A stretch of 10,450 bases of DNA from contig JAFGFO010000227.1 of the NCBI GenBank assembly GCA_016931085.1, forward strand, positions 1-10,450, given 5' to 3'. A program made the position numbers and the translations under genes. Source of the DNA: Thermoflexales bacterium. GTDB taxonomy: Bacteria; Chloroflexota; Anaerolineae; Fen-1058. The notes under the pieces are model-generated. The model worked only from the letters and a program-made list of their open reading frames with translations, was not told where the DNA came from and made no database searches. How positions within the stretch are numbered: the first letter of the stretch is position 1; each line of letters opens with the position of its first letter. Below, piece by piece: positions 7,576 through 10,450 of this stretch.

Positions 7576-7602
7576 ATTATACTCCAAACTGGGCACTGTA
7601 AA
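7576..7602 (-). promoter_or_regulatory. Candidate sigma70-type promoter of the peptidase gene
   Basis: On the minus strand a perfect TATAAT (-10, 7581-7576) is preceded after 15 bases by TTTACA (-35, 7602-7597). The spacer is shorter than the ideal 17 bases. Transcription would begin near 7569, giving a leader of about 57 bases that contains a short inverted repeat CGTCC/GGACG (7546-7550 and 7559-7563). That start lies downstream of the ATG at 7629, which further supports the 7512 start. Confidence 0.6.
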
Positions 7603-7605
7603 TCT

Positions 7606-7623
7606 CAAAAATAGGCATTTTTG
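7606..7623. promoter_or_regulatory. Candidate operator dyad between the divergent promoters
   Basis: CAAAAAT-AGGC-ATTTTTG is a perfect inverted repeat with 7-bp arms and a 4-bp centre. It sits 3 bases upstream of the peptidase -35 box and 23 bases upstream of the -35 box of the STAND-TPR gene, a natural position for a regulator acting on both genes. Its A and T tracts could instead act as an UP element for RNA polymerase. Confidence 0.4.
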
Positions 7624-7646
7624 TCTCAACTTTTGGCGGAAGCGTG

Positions 7647-7675
7647 TTGCTCTACAGGCAAAACGATGGTATCAT
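7647..7675 (+). promoter_or_regulatory. Candidate extended -10 promoter of the STAND-TPR gene
   Basis: TTGCTC (7647-7652) and TATCAT (7670-7675) are separated by 17 bases, and TG at 7667-7668 one base before the -10 box gives an extended -10 element. Transcription would start near 7682, leaving a leader of about 56 bases before the GTG start. TTGTAC occurs twice close by (7675-7680 and 7694-7699), the second as part of the palindrome TTGTACAA. Confidence 0.6.
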
Positions 7676-7737
7676 TGTACGTACGTAGACATCTTGTACA
7701 AACGAGCGACTAGGCCTGGCGCGAGCAAAAAAAATCA

Positions 7738-10359
7738 GTGTCTAAAAACCCGAGTCCGACTTTGAGTGGAGGCTTTGCCCACTGCCTGGAGCAAGCCCTG
7801 GAACATTTTACCGACCCGGCCTGGCTGGGCAAAAACTCGCCCCTGGCCGCGCCTTACTTTTTGGGCAACGCCCTGGCCGGCCAGCCCGGCGTCGACACGT
7901 GTACCGGCCAGGGGCGAACCCTGCAACGCCTGCTGCGAGAGGCCGCCGAAACGCTGGGCAGCCAGGGTGAAGAGGGCCTCTACGCCACTCGGCTGCTCAA
8001 TCTCAGCTTTTTCTACCCCCAATCTTTGCTCGATGTCCTGCACGAGTTGACCGTCTCGCGCGCCACGTACTATCGCCATCGCGAAGAGGCCATTCAACGC
8101 CTCGAAGGGGCTTTCATCAGCCGCGTCAACCCGACCCTGCGCCTCGAGTCGCCTCCCCCGCGGGCGATGGTCTTTGGGCGAGAAGACCTCGTCCCCAACT
8201 GCCTCCAGGCGCTCCAAGGCGGGCAAGCCGTGGCCCTGCTTGGCCCGGGCGGGATCGGCAAGACGACGCTGGGCGCCCACCTGGCAAGCCAACTGGCTCC
8301 ACGTGCAGTGTTTTGGTTCACACTACGCCCCGGCCTGAACGACCAGTTGAGCAGCCTGCTGTTTTCGCTCGGCTACTTTTTGCACGGCCAGGGTCGATCG
8401 AGCTTGTGGCTGCAATTGGTGGCCAGCGCCGGCAGCCTCAACCCGGAAGCCGCTCTCAGCTTGATTCGATACGACATGGAGAGACCCTCACCCCAGCCCT
8501 CCCCCACAGGGGGAGGGAGCAAACCACCCCTGTTCTGTTTCGACGAGATAGACTTGCTGCGTCCGGCCGTGGTGGAAGCCCACACACAACTGCTCGCCTT
8601 CTTGGAAAGCCTGCGCGGCCTGGCCCCGCTCTTGTTCATCAGCCAGCAGCCCGGCCTGGAGGTGGACGTTCAGCACACCCTGGCCGGCCTGGAGCTGGGC
8701 GCCGTCGGCCAGATGTTGGAGCAGGCCGGCATTCAGCTCGCCGGGGGCGACCTGGCCCGCCTGCAAGACTATACACGCGGCAATCCGCGCCTGTTGGAGT
8801 TGTTCATCGCCCTGCATCGTTCCGGTGAATGTCTGGAGACCGTTTTGCAGGGGATTTCCGCTGCGCCATCCCTGGAATTTATGTTGAACCGGGTCTGGCA
8901 GCGCCTGGACAAGAGCGAGCAAGCGCTGCTGATGAGCCTGGCGGTCTTTCGCCGTCCCGCCCCGTGCGATGCCTGGCCGCAGACGGCTTTGGATAAACTC
9001 ATCAAGCGGCGGCTGGTACAGACCGACGAGCGAGGAGGGGTGGAAATCTTGCCGGCCTTTAGAGCCACCCTTTACGAGCTGCTCTTGCCCGAAAACCGGG
9101 AGGCTTTGCACCGCCAGGCGGCCGCCATTCGCGCCAATCGAGGCGAGCACACGGCGGCCGCCTATCACTACCTGAAAGGGCGCAGACCACAAGCGGCCAT
9201 CCGCTTGTGGTACGAGCACCGGGTGCACGAAATCAACCAGGGGCAAGCCGAGGCAGCCCTGGCGTTGTTTGGCCAGCTCTCGCGCAACCAATTGCGAGGG
9301 AGCGACCGGGAAACCCTGGTTTTGCTGCGCAGCGAGCTGCGAAAATCGACCGGCGAGTATGGCCAGGCGCGCCAAGATCTGCGCTCGACGCTGTGGCGCA
9401 CGCCCATCCTCGAAGCGCGCGCCAGGCGGCTGGAAGGCGACATCTTGGAGGTGAGCGGCGAACTGAATGGCGCGCTCACCGCCTACCAGGAAGGGCTGGA
9501 TACCATCGAAGCCCAACTGGCGGAAGCGGCCCACTTTCACAAGAACCTGGGCTGGGTGCACATGCGCCAGAGGAACATGGATCGAGCCTGGCGCGAGGCG
9601 CAATTGGCGCGTTACGAGGCAACGAACTTGCAGGGCATCATCCAGGACAAAATGGGGCGCTACGGCCAGGCGCAGAACTATTACCTGGAGGCGCTGGCGC
9701 TGGCCGAGACGCTGCGCCACACCCAGGGCGAGGCCAAAACGCGCAAAAACCTGGCCGGACTGGCCGCCCAACAAGGCGATTTCGACCAGGCCGAAGTGCA
9801 CTGGAAACGGGCTGGCCAATATTACGAGCGGATAGGAGATCTCACCAACCTGGCCAGCATCAAGGCTAACCAGGCCTTTATGTACAATATGGCCGGCCAA
9901 CACCAGGCGGCCATTCGGCCGGCTGAAGAGGCGCTGGCCCTGTTCGAGCAACTGGGACAATCGTATGGCCGGGCCGTGGCGGCCCAAAACCTGGCCGAGG
10001 CGCACCTGGCCTTGGGGGAGTTGGAGGCCGCCGAGCGTTTCGCGCGCCAGGTCATCCAGGAAGAAGAGACCGCCACCATGCCCGACGGCCTGCGCGTGCT
10101 GGGCGAAATCCACCTGGCGCGCGGCCAGTTGCAGGCCGCCGGCGACTTGATTCAGCAGTCCATTCAAGTCGCCCAACGAAACGAGGATGCCTTTCTGGAG
10201 GCTTACGCCTGGCGCGCCCTGGGACAGGTGCGACTGGCGGAGGGAAAAGACGAGCAAGCCAGGGCGGCCCTGGACAAGGCGCTCGAGTTGTTTGAGAGAT
10301 TAGAGTTGTCCAGGGAGGTGAGCAAGACCCGGCAGATGAGCGCCTGGACAGCACCGTGA
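7738..10359 (+). CDS. HTH-STAND ATPase-TPR signalling protein
   Basis: Predicted 873-residue cytoplasmic protein with no signal peptide or membrane segment. An N-terminal helical region (about 13-125) ends in an HTH-like segment, VLHELTVSRATYYRHREEAI (100-119). A P-loop ATPase of STAND/NB-ARC type follows at about 145-360: Walker A GPGGIGKTT (169-177), Walker B LFCFDEIDLL (265-274), a sensor-like ISQQPG (301-306), and GNPRLLELF (348-356) resembling the GLP-type motif. A winged-helix-like helical part covers about 380-455. At least seven TPR-like units run from about 557 to 855, the clearest at 665-695, 705-738 and 745-775. The build matches MalT/AfsR-type ATP-dependent switches, with TPRs sensing a ligand or partner, so a regulator is the likeliest role. 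No nuclease, TIR or protease effector is seen, so an antiviral role is not supported. The GTG start follows an in-frame TAG at 7711 and has no clear Shine-Dalgarno; TTG at 7762 is an alternative. A palindromic repeat encodes about residues 249-263. Confidence 0.82.
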   Translation: MSKNPSPTLSGGFAHCLEQALEHFTDPAWLGKNSPLAAPYFLGNALAGQPGVDTCTGQGRTLQRLLREAAETLGSQGEEGLYATRLLNLSFFYPQSLLDVLHELTVSRATYYRHREEAIQRLEGAFISRVNPTLRLESPPPRAMVFGREDLVPNCLQALQGGQAVALLGPGGIGKTTLGAHLASQLAPRAVFWFTLRPGLNDQLSSLLFSLGYFLHGQGRSSLWLQLVASAGSLNPEAALSLIRYDMERPSPQPSPTGGGSKPPLFCFDEIDLLRPAVVEAHTQLLAFLESLRGLAPLLFISQQPGLEVDVQHTLAGLELGAVGQMLEQAGIQLAGGDLARLQDYTRGNPRLLELFIALHRSGECLETVLQGISAAPSLEFMLNRVWQRLDKSEQALLMSLAVFRRPAPCDAWPQTALDKLIKRRLVQTDERGGVEILPAFRATLYELLLPENREALHRQAAAIRANRGEHTAAAYHYLKGRRPQAAIRLWYEHRVHEINQGQAEAALALFGQLSRNQLRGSDRETLVLLRSELRKSTGEYGQARQDLRSTLWRTPILEARARRLEGDILEVSGELNGALTAYQEGLDTIEAQLAEAAHFHKNLGWVHMRQRNMDRAWREAQLARYEATNLQGIIQDKMGRYGQAQNYYLEALALAETLRHTQGEAKTRKNLAGLAAQQGDFDQAEVHWKRAGQYYERIGDLTNLASIKANQAFMYNMAGQHQAAIRPAEEALALFEQLGQSYGRAVAAQNLAEAHLALGELEAAERFARQVIQEEETATMPDGLRVLGEIHLARGQLQAAGDLIQQSIQVAQRNEDAFLEAYAWRALGQVRLAEGKDEQARAALDKALELFERLELSREVSKTRQMSAWTAP
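8481..8520 (+). repeat. G/C hairpin repeat element inside the STAND reading frame
   Basis: A perfect 9-bp stem CCCTCCCCC (8497-8505) and GGGGGAGGG (8509-8517) around ACA, preceded by GAGACCCTCACCCCAG, matches the style of a short repeat found between genes in many bacteria, whose translations read like PSPQPSPTG or, on the other strand, GEGWGEG. Here it is read in frame as RPSPQPSPTGGGSKP (residues 249-263), a low-complexity stretch unlike the protein around it. It stands 72 residues after Walker A and immediately before Walker B, and both motifs stay in frame. Recognition of the repeat family is from memory and needs a search. Confidence 0.65.
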
Positions 10360-10392
10360 AACGCTAGGAGCTTGTCGGAGAGACACCCGTAG

Positions 10393-10412
10393 GGCAGGTT
10401 TCCATACCTGCC
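10393..10412 (+). repeat. Short hairpin after the STAND-TPR gene
   Basis: GGCAGGT and ACCTGCC form a 7-bp stem around TTCCAT, starting 34 bases after the stop codon. No T-run follows, so it is a poor intrinsic terminator. Its form resembles short dispersed repeats seen between genes in Chloroflexota (GGCAGGT...ACCTGCC types); this family assignment is a recollection, not a search result. Confidence 0.5.
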
Positions 10413-10414
10413 AC

Positions 10415-10442
10415 AGGCGCGGCGGCTATCCGCAGGACGCCT
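10415..10442 (+). repeat. Second hairpin at the right edge
   Basis: An outer stem AGGCG/CGCCT (10415-10419 and 10438-10442) and an inner stem GCGG/CCGC (10422-10425 and 10430-10433, loop CTAT) make an imperfect hairpin directly after the first one, followed by TTTGG. The pair may end transcription of the STAND-TPR gene or be the edge of a longer repeat cut by the window. No coding sequence is seen in 10360-10450. Confidence 0.4.
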
Positions 10443-10450
10443 TTGGCGTA

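Noticed and set aside
7513..7629. N-terminal extension of the peptidase from the ATG at 7629
   Set aside because: It would place 39 non-hydrophobic residues before the signal peptide, extends beyond the likely transcription start near 7569, and ignores the strong Shine-Dalgarno before 7512.
8488..10257. 589-codon open frame on the minus strand opposite the STAND-TPR gene
   Set aside because: It mirrors the codon pattern of the TPR region and shows no domain or Shine-Dalgarno; the plus-strand frame carries clear Walker motifs and TPRs.
7738..10359. Antiviral Avs-type STAND defence gene
   Set aside because: No nuclease, TIR, protease or membrane effector domain is visible at the N-terminus, and the neighbours are not defence genes; an HTH-like N-terminus fits a regulator better.

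Overview
The window looks like a chromosomal segment from a GC-rich bacterium, most likely a member of the Chloroflexota (Anaerolineae/Caldilineae-like). This is inferred from three things: a very large secreted mosaic protein with Calx-beta, DUF11-like, cohesin and dockerin modules that ends in a TLYLPLV-type tail; a big HTH-STAND-TPR protein; and short palindromic repeats both between and inside genes. No rRNA or marker comparison could be run, so the phylum is a judgement.

Layout. (1) 1-2439, plus strand: pheT, the phenylalanyl-tRNA synthetase beta subunit, cut by the left edge so that about 35-45 N-terminal residues are missing. (2) 2440-2625: a convergent intergenic region with a strong 40-bp palindrome and degenerate direct repeats. 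(3) 2626-7512, minus strand: a 1628-residue secreted clostripain-family (C11) cysteine peptidase. Its modules in order are signal peptide, Thr/Pro linker, SdrD-B-like domain, four Calx-beta repeats, DUF11-like domain, C11 peptidase with His862 and Cys923, FN3-like domain, cohesin-like domain, dockerin, a second cohesin-like domain and a YLPLV tail. (4) 7513-7737: a divergent promoter region with a candidate promoter for each flanking gene and an 18-bp dyad between them. (5) 7738-10359, plus strand: an 873-residue cytoplasmic protein with an HTH-like N-terminus, a STAND/NB-ARC-type P-loop ATPase and a C-terminal TPR array. (6) 10360-10450: two further hairpins and no gene.

How they fit together. 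pheT is housekeeping and appears unrelated to the rest. The secreted peptidase and the STAND-TPR protein are transcribed back to back from a shared 225-bp region, so the STAND protein may regulate the peptidase. That link is inference.

The most unusual feature is that two different short palindromic repeats lie inside open reading frames without breaking them. One is a 39-bp (13-codon) copy of the intergenic palindrome, sitting in the dockerin-cohesin linker of the peptidase. The other is a CCCTCCCCC/GGGGGAGGG hairpin element between Walker A and Walker B of the STAND ATPase. This resembles the Rickettsia palindromic elements that insert in frame into genes. No CRISPR array, tRNA, rRNA, IS element or complete antiviral system was seen.
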